64,000 nt of DNA from the NCBI RefSeq assembly GCF_000687555.1, contig NZ_JHWJ01000013.1, forward strand, positions 62,001 through 126,000. The letters run 5' to 3'. The notes under the pieces were generated by a model. That model made no database searches, was not told the DNA's origin, and was given only the letters and a program-made list of their open reading frames with translations. The translations under genes were made by a program, and so were the position numbers. Shown one piece after another: positions 17,584 to 25,282 of the stretch. This stretch comes from [Clostridium] aerotolerans DSM 5434. Lineage in GTDB: Bacteria > Bacillota > Clostridia > Lachnospirales > Lachnospiraceae. How positions within the stretch are numbered: position 1 is the first letter of the stretch; each line of letters starts with the position of its first letter.

Positions 17584-19466
17584 TGATGAGTTTTATCGTT
17601 CATGCTGTCATGGCAATCCTGCTCCTGTGTTCCATGATCGGCTATTTTAAATTAGTGGGGAAAAAGCTTAAGCTATTGCCGGAATTCGTTCCTGTCTTTG
17701 TTTTTTCTTCCATAGCCTGTGTTGTTTATATCGGAGGTATTTTTAACCTTTTACTTCCTGGTGCCATACTTGTTTTTTTCGTTGGCCTGATTTCCTTTGC
17801 TTACTTTTTGAGTAAGACATGCTTAAAAAAAGAGTGTATTCACTTCAAAATCACTTTCTTCCAGGCAATGTTTTTTATAGGCAGTATGTTTTTCCTCTAT
17901 CTATTAAGCATCAGTAAATTGACCCATTATGATAACTTTTCCCACTGGGCCATTGCATTAAAGGTCATACTCAGTACTAACGCATTTCCCACCGCGGCCT
18001 CAGAGCTAATTGACTTTAAAAATTATCCGCTTGGAACGACTTCGTTTCTATATTATATCTGCCGGTTTGCCGGTCATTCCCAGGCTGTCATGCTGATTGG
18101 TCAGGGACTCTTGATATTTGCCTGCTTCTATGGGATTTTCGGCATTATTAAAGAAAAAAAGAGATTTCTTCTCTATGGCTTTTTAGGAGCCGGCTGTTCG
18201 GTTCTGTCCTTTTTTAATATCACCATCCGTATCAATAACCTGCTGGTGGATTTTATCCTGCCCATCTACACCTTGGTTTTATTTGTAATCGCATACCGAT
18301 ATAAGGATTGTATGAAAAAAGCCTGCATCTGTACCGTTCCCATTGCAGGACTTTTGATGATCGTGAAAAATACAGGTACGATCTATGCAGGCATCGGGCT
18401 TTTGTTTCTGGTCTACCAGTGGCTTAAGAATCGAGAAAAACCGCTGTTAAAGACAGGCATCATGCTTCTTTCCTCTATCTCGGCCTCCTTTCTTCCTTAT
18501 GTGCTTTGGAGCTTTCATATGGCTGTGAGCTTTCAGGGAGTGAAGAATAAATTCGATGTTTCCGCAGATACCCTTAACAATGCTTCGGCAGGTAAAAGCG
18601 GGGAAGACATAAACAATATCGTAACTCTTTTTGTGAAATCAGCCCTTGATTTAAATACCAGGCCAGCCCTGGGTGTTCTGGCGTTTCATGTGGCTGTCAT
18701 ATTGACCATGATATTTACAATTACTGTCTTAAAAAAGAAATGGAACTTATGGAAAGCATTGATTGCTCTTGATGTGGTACTCATTAGCTATTATCTGGGT
18801 ATTTTAGCCCTTTATATCTTCTCAATGCCTCTTGATGAAGCCATTCGTCTGGCAGGCTTTGACCGGTATGCTTCCAGTATTGTAGTGCTTTTTGCAGGCG
18901 GTCTGATCCTTTGTGCCACCGTTGATATAGAAAATACCTTCTACTACCGAATGAATGAGGTACCGGATTACCGGGCATTTAAAACGGTGGAAAGTAAGGA
19001 CCGGTATCAAAAGGGAGTCATTGGCGTGATCGGCGTGTCCATGGCGCTTCTCATGTCCGAATACAACGGTATGTATACCATACAGAAAGGGTATGAGACC
19101 ACACTGCCCTATGAGGTCAAGGCTGTGACTGGAGACCGGTGGTATAAAAAAGGAGACGTGGATCAGAGCAAATATTTATTCTATGCTACCGACAGAGACA
19201 GCCAGGTGACCAATTATTACATGCAATACCTTGGGAAATATATGCTTTACGCACCTCACGTGGACGGAATCTGTGCTTTCTATGAGGACAATATGACAAA
19301 CCTCTTAAGCGGCTACGATTATCTGGTCATGGTAGAAAGTGATACTCCGGCCAAGTATCTTCTGAAAAAGCATTATGGAGTTACCGGAGGAGAAGGAATT
19401 TATAAAATCATTACTTCCGGTGGTGAAGGCGCTGAAAAAAAGGTGGAGCTTGTACCGCAGACCTAA
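17583..19466 (+). CDS. Multi-pass membrane protein, GT-C-like, of the polysaccharide cluster
   Basis: About 627 residues with ten or more hydrophobic segments in the first 470 residues and a C-terminal soluble part of about 130 residues. The loop after the fourth or fifth helix reads THYDNFSHWAIALK, an acidic-aromatic external loop of the kind seen in GT-C glycosyltransferases that use lipid-linked sugars. I do not recognise a named family. The ATG overlaps the stop of the cellulose synthase-like gene (TAATG), so it is translationally coupled and probably works on the same polymer, perhaps adding the sugar donor made by the GT2-GtrA protein. A bidirectional terminator closes the unit. Confidence 0.7.
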   Translation: MMSFIVHAVMAILLLCSMIGYFKLVGKKLKLLPEFVPVFVFSSIACVVYIGGIFNLLLPGAILVFFVGLISFAYFLSKTCLKKECIHFKITFFQAMFFIGSMFFLYLLSISKLTHYDNFSHWAIALKVILSTNAFPTAASELIDFKNYPLGTTSFLYYICRFAGHSQAVMLIGQGLLIFACFYGIFGIIKEKKRFLLYGFLGAGCSVLSFFNITIRINNLLVDFILPIYTLVLFVIAYRYKDCMKKACICTVPIAGLLMIVKNTGTIYAGIGLLFLVYQWLKNREKPLLKTGIMLLSSISASFLPYVLWSFHMAVSFQGVKNKFDVSADTLNNASAGKSGEDINNIVTLFVKSALDLNTRPALGVLAFHVAVILTMIFTITVLKKKWNLWKALIALDVVLISYYLGILALYIFSMPLDEAIRLAGFDRYASSIVVLFAGGLILCATVDIENTFYYRMNEVPDYRAFKTVESKDRYQKGVIGVIGVSMALLMSEYNGMYTIQKGYETTLPYEVKAVTGDRWYKKGDVDQSKYLFYATDRDSQVTNYYMQYLGKYMLYAPHVDGICAFYEDNMTNLLSGYDYLVMVESDTPAKYLLKKHYGVTGGEGIYKIITSGGEGAEKKVELVPQT

Positions 19467-19469
19467 TAG

Positions 19470-19522
19470 AAAAGCCCCCTTTATAGAACCAATTGATTTA
19501 GGTTCTATAAAGAGGGCTTTTC
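19470..19522. terminator. Bidirectional terminator between convergent units
   Basis: AAAAGCCC-CTTTATAGAACC pairs with GGTTCTATAAAG-GGGCTTTT, leaving T runs on both strands. It serves the polysaccharide cluster (plus) and fprA (minus). Confidence 0.85.
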
Positions 19523-19539
19523 CTGTTTCCTACCGTACG

Positions 19540-20727
19540 TTATTCACACAGTGCCTTAGCAATTCCGGCAGCTCTGTCAAAATCCTCATCTCTTGGGTTC
19601 CACTGACATTTGGCTTCTGCTTCCACAACGGAAAAGCCTGCATCGGTAAGCCTTTCACGAAGGACCTTTGTGCCTTCCCCGCTCCAGCCGTAGCAGCCGA
19701 ACACAGCCGCTTTTTTATTTCTGAACTTTAATTCCTTTAAAAAGTCAAGCCATCCGCCTACGGAGGATAAAATATTATTTCCTACCGTTGGAGAGCCTAA
19801 GGCAATGGCCTTTGATTTAAATACTTCCGTCATAATATCATTTTTATCTGCCTTTGAAATGTTAAAGATCTTTACTCTTGTCTCAGGAGAGATTTCAGCG
19901 ATTTCAGCACTGATCTTATGGGCCAGCTGCTTGGTTCCATCCCACATGGTATCGTAAACCACTGTAATCTGGTCCTCCTGGTAATCCTGGGACCACTCAT
20001 AGTACTTTTCAACGATCTGTAAGGCATTCTCTCTCCAGATGGCGCCATGGCTGGTGGCAATGATGTCAATCGGAATGTTCAGCCCCTGAATTTCTTCCAC
20101 TTTCTTTTTTACCAGAGGTGAAAATGGAGTCAAAATGTTGGCATAATACTTAAGAGCCTCTTCCCAAAGCCTGCACTTGTCAGCCTTGTCATTAAACAGT
20201 TCTTCCACAGCAAAATGCTGGCCAAAGGCATCATTGGAAAAGAGTATATTGTCTCCGGTTAAGTAGGTTGCCATGCTGTCAGGCCAGTGAAGCATCTTCA
20301 TTTCCACGAACACAAGCTTTTTCCCATTTCCAATGTCAACGGAATCTCCGGTTTTTACCACCTGATAATTCCATTCCGGGTGATGGTACTGTCCGGTGAG
20401 AGACTTAACGCCGTTGGCAGTACAGTAAATAGGGGTTCCCGGAATCTTTTCCATTAATGCTGGCAAAGAACCGCTGTGATCCGCCTCTCCGTGGTTGGCA
20501 ACAATAAAGTCAATCTCTTTTAAGTCGATTTCTTTTTCCAGATTATCTACAAACTCTGTGGAATGAGGCTTCCACACCGTATCGATCAATACGGTTTTTT
20601 CCTCTTGAATCAAATAAGCGTTCTGGCTGGAGCCATGATTGATGGAGTAATCTGCTCCATGGAAGGATTCCAGCTCCCAATCAATAATACCGACCCAGTT
20701 TACATTGTTCTTTACAAGTTTCTTCAT
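19540..20727 (-). CDS. fprA: A-type flavodiiron protein (oxygen/NO reductase)
   Basis: About 395 residues. The N-terminal metallo-beta-lactamase-like domain (1-245) carries the diiron ligands in HGEADH (His79, Glu81, Asp83, His84). The C-terminal flavodoxin domain (about 252-395) has the FMN loop TVVYDTMWDGTKQLA and the second loop GSPTVGNNILSSVGGWLD. No rubredoxin is fused, hence class A. These cytosolic enzymes reduce O2 to water or NO to N2O in anaerobes. The start at 20727 is chosen because GGGAGGA lies eight bases upstream; an ATG 18 bases further upstream would lie before the ribosome site. It begins one base after the ric stop codon, so the two share a transcript under the FNR-like site. 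Confidence 0.92.
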   Translation of the reverse strand: MKKLVKNNVNWVGIIDWELESFHGADYSINHGSSQNAYLIQEEKTVLIDTVWKPHSTEFVDNLEKEIDLKEIDFIVANHGEADHSGSLPALMEKIPGTPIYCTANGVKSLTGQYHHPEWNYQVVKTGDSVDIGNGKKLVFVEMKMLHWPDSMATYLTGDNILFSNDAFGQHFAVEELFNDKADKCRLWEEALKYYANILTPFSPLVKKKVEEIQGLNIPIDIIATSHGAIWRENALQIVEKYYEWSQDYQEDQITVVYDTMWDGTKQLAHKISAEIAEISPETRVKIFNISKADKNDIMTEVFKSKAIALGSPTVGNNILSSVGGWLDFLKELKFRNKKAAVFGCYGWSGEGTKVLRERLTDAGFSVVEAEAKCQWNPRDEDFDRAAGIAKALCE

Positions 20728-20728
20728 C

Positions 20729-21427
20729 TTAACGTCCTCCCTCATACTTTGGAAATAACAGTGAGTTTTCAGTGAATATATGGTTATAAATATCCTTGAT
20801 CAGTTCATCTAGTTTCTCAAACAGCATGTAGTAGGAAGCACATGTGCCTTCCGGAGCCTTAAAATCATTGGTGCAGGCTGTAATCTCCTTAATGAGGTCT
20901 CCGGCTGCATCATGCTCATCCTCCAGCTCCTTTACATAACCGTCGCTTTTGTTTTCGGAAAAGCTCTTTTTCATAGATGGAAAAACCAGTTTTTCTTCTT
21001 TGGCAAAATGTTCTTCCAGCTCTTTTTTCAAATCAGAGAAAAGGCTGTGAAGGGAAACCAGCTGAGACTGATGATGCTCATAATGAGCAAGAAGGACTTT
21101 GTTCATCAGGCCGTCTATTTCAGCAATGAGCCCTCTTTCCTTTGTATGATAGGTGTCAATGATATAGTCAATCAAATCAGGTATTTCCATTTCCATAAGC
21201 TGGTCTACGTTTAAAACCTCGCCGTTACCGGTTTTATTCTTAGCGTCCGCCAGTTTTTTATTCATCACATCCATAAAGCTCTTGGGATCAATGGAAAGCT
21301 CCTTTAAGGCATCCTCGAGGTGGTCCTTGCCGCCGCAGCAATAGTCAATGTGAAAGTCATTAAAAATATCAACGGCTCTTGGATAAGCCTTAACAATGTC
21401 ACTTAATTTCATTTGAAGTGTAATCAT
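20729..21427 (-). CDS. ric: Iron-sulfur cluster repair di-iron protein (RIC/ScdA/YtfE)
   Basis: About 232 residues. The N-terminal ScdA domain has LSDIVKAYPRAVDIFNDFHIDYCCGG with the Cys30-Cys31 pair. The C-terminal hemerythrin-like four-helix bundle supplies histidines and carboxylates (HYEHHQSQ, EEHFAKEE, ELEDEHDAAGDLI, YNHIFTENSLLFP). RIC proteins help restore Fe-S clusters after nitrosative or oxidative damage in the cytosol. GGAAGGA precedes the ATG by five bases. It lies directly upstream of fprA and downstream of an FNR-like regulator gene, a coherent stress-defence unit. The promoter upstream has a palindromic TGAT-TTAA-ATCA site. Confidence 0.92.
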   Translation of the reverse strand: MITLQMKLSDIVKAYPRAVDIFNDFHIDYCCGGKDHLEDALKELSIDPKSFMDVMNKKLADAKNKTGNGEVLNVDQLMEMEIPDLIDYIIDTYHTKERGLIAEIDGLMNKVLLAHYEHHQSQLVSLHSLFSDLKKELEEHFAKEEKLVFPSMKKSFSENKSDGYVKELEDEHDAAGDLIKEITACTNDFKAPEGTCASYYMLFEKLDELIKDIYNHIFTENSLLFPKYEGGR

Positions 21428-21468
21428 ATTTATCCTTCCTTTCCGGTGCGTCTCTGTTTTGTAAGCCT

Positions 21469-21509
21469 AGTATAACCCGGCTAGGAAAAGAAAAATGTGA
21501 TTTAAATCA
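21469..21509 (-). promoter_or_regulatory. ric-fprA promoter with FNR/CRP-type site at about -41.5
   Basis: On the minus strand TATACT (21474-21469) forms a -10 box without a good -35. The perfect palindrome TGATTTAAATCA (21498-21509) is centred about 41.5 bp upstream of the start predicted six to seven bases after the -10, the standard class II activator position. A second partial site, TTGATTTAAAATAT, lies further upstream near 21520-21533. Confidence 0.65.
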
Positions 21510-21545
21510 TTATTTGAGCTTGATTTAAAATATTTATAATTTTTA

Positions 21546-22235
21546 TTAAACATCGTTATCAAAGGCTTCTCTTAAAAGGTCTTTTTTTAAAATTCGTACC
21601 TTACGATTCCCCTCTAAGGCAATGGCCCCTTCCCGGGAGAGTTCCCCCATCTTTCGGCTGATGGTCTCTCGTCTCACATTGATATAGGCAGCAATGTCTT
21701 CTCTGGTCAGCTCTATGGTCTCGCTGTTGATCCGGTTGCTTCGAAAGAGAATAAAACCTGCGATTCTTGCTTTTGCATTGTTCACTGAAAGTAAACGAAC
21801 CAGTTCATTGGCCAGGGAAAGCTTGTGGCCGATGACATGAAGAAGCTTAATTCCTATTTCCGGCTTTCGTAAAATCAGGTCCTGGATATCCTTAAGATAA
21901 ATCATGCAGACTCCGCTGTCCCCTAAGGCCACAGCATTGGCCTCTAAAAGGTTTCCGCCGAATATATTCTGCTCCCCATAGAAATCACCTTCATCCAGGA
22001 TATCCAGAACAAATTCCTTTCCTTCCATGGAATATCGGTTAATCTTTATTTTTCCATATCGGATAATCATAATTTTATCAGCCGGATCATTTTCAATAAA
22101 TATGGTATCACCCTTTCCATAATCCAGGTGCTGGGCCTTTGTAATCAATTCCTTTTGTTCCTCAAAGGAGAGTGAATCAAAAAGTGAGATTCTGGACGTA
22201 CATAGTCGGTTGCAGCAGCTGCATTCATGAGCCAT
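21546..22235 (-). CDS. Crp/Fnr-family transcriptional regulator with N-terminal cysteine cluster
   Basis: About 229 residues. A cyclic-nucleotide-binding-type beta barrel (about 18-120) is followed by a dimer helix and a winged helix (about 155-225). The recognition helix reads RRETISRKMGEL with Glu190, Ser193 and Arg194, the E--SR arrangement of FNR that reads TGAT half sites. The extreme N-terminus has Cys5, 7, 8 and 12, and a further Cys110 lies in the barrel; FNR similarly uses three N-terminal cysteines and Cys122 for a 4Fe-4S cluster. It is therefore probably a redox or NO sensor. AAGGAG precedes ATG 22235. It lies 34 bp after corA and 118 bp before ric, whose promoter holds a matching palindrome. 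Confidence 0.85.
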   Translation of the reverse strand: MAHECSCCNRLCTSRISLFDSLSFEEQKELITKAQHLDYGKGDTIFIENDPADKIMIIRYGKIKINRYSMEGKEFVLDILDEGDFYGEQNIFGGNLLEANAVALGDSGVCMIYLKDIQDLILRKPEIGIKLLHVIGHKLSLANELVRLLSVNNAKARIAGFILFRSNRINSETIELTREDIAAYINVRRETISRKMGELSREGAIALEGNRKVRILKKDLLREAFDNDV

Positions 22236-22269
22236 AAGATTCTCCTTTCTTATCAAATTTATCGAACAA

Positions 22270-23334
22270 TTAAAACCATTTCTTTTTCTTAAAGTAATAG
22301 ACCATACAGCCGGCTATGGTCAGCATCACACCCCAGGTAGCTGCATATCCCCATGGCAGCTTTAGCTCCGGCATATAGGCAAAATTCATGCCATAGATTC
22401 CGGCAATAAAGGTAAGGGGTATAAATATGGTAGAAATAACCGTCAGGACCTTCATGATTTCGTTGAGCCGGTTGCTGGTATTGGATAAATGAAGGTCTGC
22501 CAGACCAGAGAGAAGATCCCGGCAGATTTCCGTTGCATCAATGGCCTGTACAATGCGGTTGTAAACATCTCTTAAATAAGGCTCTGTGAAGGGGCTTATG
22601 AGTTTCATGGCTTCCCGTCCTAAAAGAGATGCCACATCTCGTAAGGGCCAGATATATTTGCTTATTTTCATAAGCTCTTTTTTAATTCTTCTGATTTCCA
22701 GTAAATTATCCTGGTCGGTTTTCTCCATGACCTGGTCCTCAAGAGTATCAATCTGTTCCTGCAAGTTCTCTAAAATATCAAAATAGCTCTCTGTCAGGGC
22801 ATCTAAAATCAAATACATAAGATAATCACTGCTGTAATTCCGAACAGGAGAGCCTTCCGCCCTTATGTGGTCTCGTATGCTGTCAAACACATCACCCCTG
22901 GTTTCTCCAAAGGTAATTACATAGTTCGTGCCTAAAATCAGATTTAACTGTTCCACAACCAGTTCATTGTTAGAGTAATATAACATTTTAGCGATTACGT
23001 GTAAGGAATCTTTATACTCCTCAATTTTAGCCCGCTCATTGGTATTTGAGATACTTTTTATGATAAGGGGGTGGATATGAAAAGCATCTCCTAACTCTTT
23101 TAAGGCTGTCTCATCGTCCACTCCATCCACATTAATCCACCTTACATAATTCTCCGGAATATTTTTTAAAGCCTTTATATGCTCCAGATCACGGACGCTT
23201 TTTTGATATTTTTTATAGCTTGTCGGGCTGTATTCTATGATTTCTATTGTTATGTGGTCAGTATTGGCGGTGGAATTGGTATTCTCGTTTCTGTTATCAG
23301 CGCGGTCAGGCTGAATTCTATCCTTAGAATCCAT
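22270..23334 (-). CDS. corA: CorA-family magnesium/cobalt transporter
   Basis: About 354 residues. A large acidic cytoplasmic domain (1-290) has the helical pattern of CorA, ending in the long stalk helix SNTSNRLNEIMKVLTVISTIFIPLTFIAG. The pore signature YGMNF follows at the mouth of the first of two membrane helices, and the C-terminus is basic (YYFKKKKWF). CorA pentamers carry Mg2+ across the cytoplasmic membrane. The start at 23334 has GAGG upstream; an in-frame ATG 39 bases earlier has none. It precedes the FNR-like gene by 34 bp on the same strand; a functional link is not obvious. Confidence 0.92.
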   Translation of the reverse strand: MDSKDRIQPDRADNRNENTNSTANTDHITIEIIEYSPTSYKKYQKSVRDLEHIKALKNIPENYVRWINVDGVDDETALKELGDAFHIHPLIIKSISNTNERAKIEEYKDSLHVIAKMLYYSNNELVVEQLNLILGTNYVITFGETRGDVFDSIRDHIRAEGSPVRNYSSDYLMYLILDALTESYFDILENLQEQIDTLEDQVMEKTDQDNLLEIRRIKKELMKISKYIWPLRDVASLLGREAMKLISPFTEPYLRDVYNRIVQAIDATEICRDLLSGLADLHLSNTSNRLNEIMKVLTVISTIFIPLTFIAGIYGMNFAYMPELKLPWGYAATWGVMLTIAGCMVYYFKKKKWF

Positions 23335-23538
23335 AACATCCTCTTTTCTTTGATTTATTTTAATATTAATCAATGATTTATTTTTATAGAAATACGGTAT
23401 TTCTCATCAGCTTGTAGTCTTTTTGACAGGGATTTAAAGACTAAAGTTTTTATATTTTCTTTTTGTTTATAGTATAGCACGCTGGAATTTTTATAGTATA
23501 ATATCTTTATAAAATTGCAGTGATTTAAGGAGGATACT

Positions 23539-23883
23539 ATGAAGATCGGTGAGGTATGCTTCATGACCAGCGATGTAATACGTTTGTCTGACTTTTATAA
23601 GACATTGCTTGGGGTGGAAAATGGCAGCAGTGATTCTGTGCATCAGGCAATTCTAACGGAAGAAACATCATTCACTATTTATAATGATGGAACGGTACGG
23701 AATGGTAACCCACACAACATTTGCATTGCATTTACGGTAAATGATGTTGATGTGGAATATGAACGGTTAAAAAAGATGGGGATAGAAATCGTTGATCCTC
23801 CAACCATGCGGCCATGGGGAGCTAAAAATATGAGCTTTCTGGACCCGGATCAAAACTTAATTACCTTTAGAAGCTTTCCTTGA
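23539..23883 (+). CDS. VOC (glyoxalase/bleomycin resistance-like) superfamily protein
   Basis: About 114 residues, one VOC domain. Recognisable parts are the opening strand EVCFMTSDVIRLSDFYKTLLG, the central FTVNDVDVEYERLKKMGIEIVDPPTMRPWGAKNMSFLDPDQNLITF, which gives the paired beta-alpha-beta-beta-beta units and a Glu/His-type metal position. Substrate is unknown; relatives range from lyases to drug-binding proteins. AAGGAGG precedes the ATG. It begins an AT-rich run of small genes whose content (resistance-like enzymes, duplicated fragment, toxin candidate) suggests an accessory region. Confidence 0.8.
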   Translation: MKIGEVCFMTSDVIRLSDFYKTLLGVENGSSDSVHQAILTEETSFTIYNDGTVRNGNPHNICIAFTVNDVDVEYERLKKMGIEIVDPPTMRPWGAKNMSFLDPDQNLITFRSFP

Positions 23884-23919
23884 GAGTAAATTTAATAAAA
23901 TAACATTTGGGGGTATGCT

Positions 23920-24432
23920 ATGAGAGAAAAAAGTAAGGCTTTGTTAAATGAATTTCTGGATGCAGTTCCTGATCCATACAGACTAATGTTTCAGGATTTA
24001 GCAAAATATGCAGATATGTTAGGCTACACACCCAAAAGAAATAAAACAAAACATCTTTCCATAGATTTCTCAAAAAATAAAGTGAAGACCTCCATCATGA
24101 AATTTGAAGATCATGACAATGGCATACCATCAAGGCCACCGGGATTAAGGCTCAAATTCTATGCCAATCAATCATATTCAGACATTTTCAGGCAGGGCGT
24201 TAAGCGGGTCATTGAAGAATTCGAAGGACGTTATACCGGATGTTATGGTTGTGGAAGATGCAAAGGAAACCTAGAAGGCTATACCTACCTTTATCCCGAT
24301 GGCAGAAGCGTTTTTCGATGTGGAAGAGAGTTGATTGCAGTTCAAAACTGGAATGAAAGCTATCTGGAGGAAATGAAGCGATTAATAAAGGTACAAGATG
24401 AATTTTGGTTGAATAGAATGGATACTCTATAG
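23920..24432 (+). CDS. Conserved hypothetical protein with CGRCxG cysteine motif
   Basis: About 170 residues; I do not recognise a named family. The N-terminus is helical and charged, the middle (about residues 55-100) has a beta-rich stretch RPPGLRLKFYANQSYSDIFRQGVKRVIEEFEGRY, and a cysteine cluster GCYGCGRCKGN (about 106-116) is followed by a later Cys in FRCGRELI. The four to five cysteines could bind zinc. It follows the VOC gene by 36 bp on the same strand. A decayed second copy of its middle part lies 0.6 kb downstream beyond the DUF1697 gene, so the gene has been duplicated locally. Confidence 0.6.
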   Translation: MREKSKALLNEFLDAVPDPYRLMFQDLAKYADMLGYTPKRNKTKHLSIDFSKNKVKTSIMKFEDHDNGIPSRPPGLRLKFYANQSYSDIFRQGVKRVIEEFEGRYTGCYGCGRCKGNLEGYTYLYPDGRSVFRCGRELIAVQNWNESYLEEMKRLIKVQDEFWLNRMDTL

Positions 24433-24471
24433 AAAGAAAATCAAAAAAAGGAGCTTCGGGAGGATAATTTG

Positions 24472-25014
24472 ATGGGAAATTATATCGCGTTGCTGCGTGG
24501 CATAAATGTAGGCGGTAAAAATAAAATAGCAATGCCAGAATTAAAAAAGATGTTTGAAGAGCTCGGATATCAAAATGTAGTCACTTATATCAACAGTGGT
24601 AATATTGTATTTTCAAGTAATATAGATATGGAAGAAGAGATTAAAAAAAACTGTGAATTGGCCATTAAAGATTATTTTAATCTGTCCATAACTGTCACGA
24701 TTATATCCGAAAAGGATTTGTCCGATGCTCTGTCCCACGCACCAATCTGGTGGGATCAGGATGCACAGTCAAAACATAATGCAATCTTTGTGATACCTCC
24801 TGCCACAGCAGAGGAGGTCATAGATCTGGTGGGACTTTCGAAACCGGAGTATGAGCAAGTGGGTTATTACGGGCAGGTGATTTTCTGGTCAGCACCCATT
24901 CAAACGTTTTCGAGGACAAGATGGTCAAAGATTGTAGGCAAATCTGCTTATCAAAGTGTAACAATAAGAAATGCCAATACTACTAAAAAATTATTACAGC
25001 TTCTGGAGCCATGA
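24472..25014 (+). CDS. DUF1697 family protein
   Basis: About 180 residues. The N-terminus YIALLRGINVGGKNKIAMPELKKMFEELGYQNVVTYINSGNIVF is the unmistakable DUF1697 signature; the C-terminus ends with TRWSKIVGKSAYQSVTIRNANTTKKLLQLL, also family-typical. The biochemical role of the family is unknown. The ATG at 24472 is preceded by GGGAGG at eight bases; a TTG three bases earlier is less likely. It is flanked by an intact Cys-motif gene and that gene's truncated copy, suggesting arrival or rearrangement in the same event as the duplication. Confidence 0.85.
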   Translation: MGNYIALLRGINVGGKNKIAMPELKKMFEELGYQNVVTYINSGNIVFSSNIDMEEEIKKNCELAIKDYFNLSITVTIISEKDLSDALSHAPIWWDQDAQSKHNAIFVIPPATAEEVIDLVGLSKPEYEQVGYYGQVIFWSAPIQTFSRTRWSKIVGKSAYQSVTIRNANTTKKLLQLLEP

Positions 25015-25039
25015 ATCAGCACCCACCCTTTTAATATCC

Positions 25040-25223
25040 TGAAACCTCCCTTATGGATTTTGAAGATCATGACAATGGCATACCATCAAGGCCACCTGGA
25101 TTAAAGCTCAAATTCTATGCCGATCAATCGTATTCAGATATTTTCAGGCAGGGCATGAAACGGATGATTGAAGAATTCGAAGGACGTAGTACCGGATGCA
25201 GTTTGAAACTGATTTTATTTTAA
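25040..25223 (+). pseudogene. Truncated duplicate of the Cys-motif hypothetical gene
   Basis: This stretch closely matches about 24084-24245 of the intact gene, starting with a shared GAA-ACCTCC and continuing in frame: MDFEDHDNGIPSRPPGLKLK then FYADQSYSDIFRQG. Similarity stops exactly after the residue pair GC at the first cysteines; the frame then runs six more residues to TAA at 25221. The copy lacks the N-terminal third and the cysteine region, so it is a remnant. It lies directly before a perfect 17-bp hairpin. Confidence 0.8.
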
Positions 25224-25231
25224 GATTAAAT

Positions 25232-25271
25232 AATTGAGCCGACAAGATAGTAAAATCTTGTCGGCTCAATT
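25232..25271. terminator. Perfect 17-bp hairpin, probable bidirectional terminator
   Basis: AATTGAGCCGACAAGAT pairs perfectly with its complement across a six-base loop. It lies between the pseudogene (plus) and the end of the membrane protein gene (minus). T-rich sequence follows on both sides, though without long T runs. Confidence 0.7.
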
Positions 25272-25282
25272 AGAATTATTTA

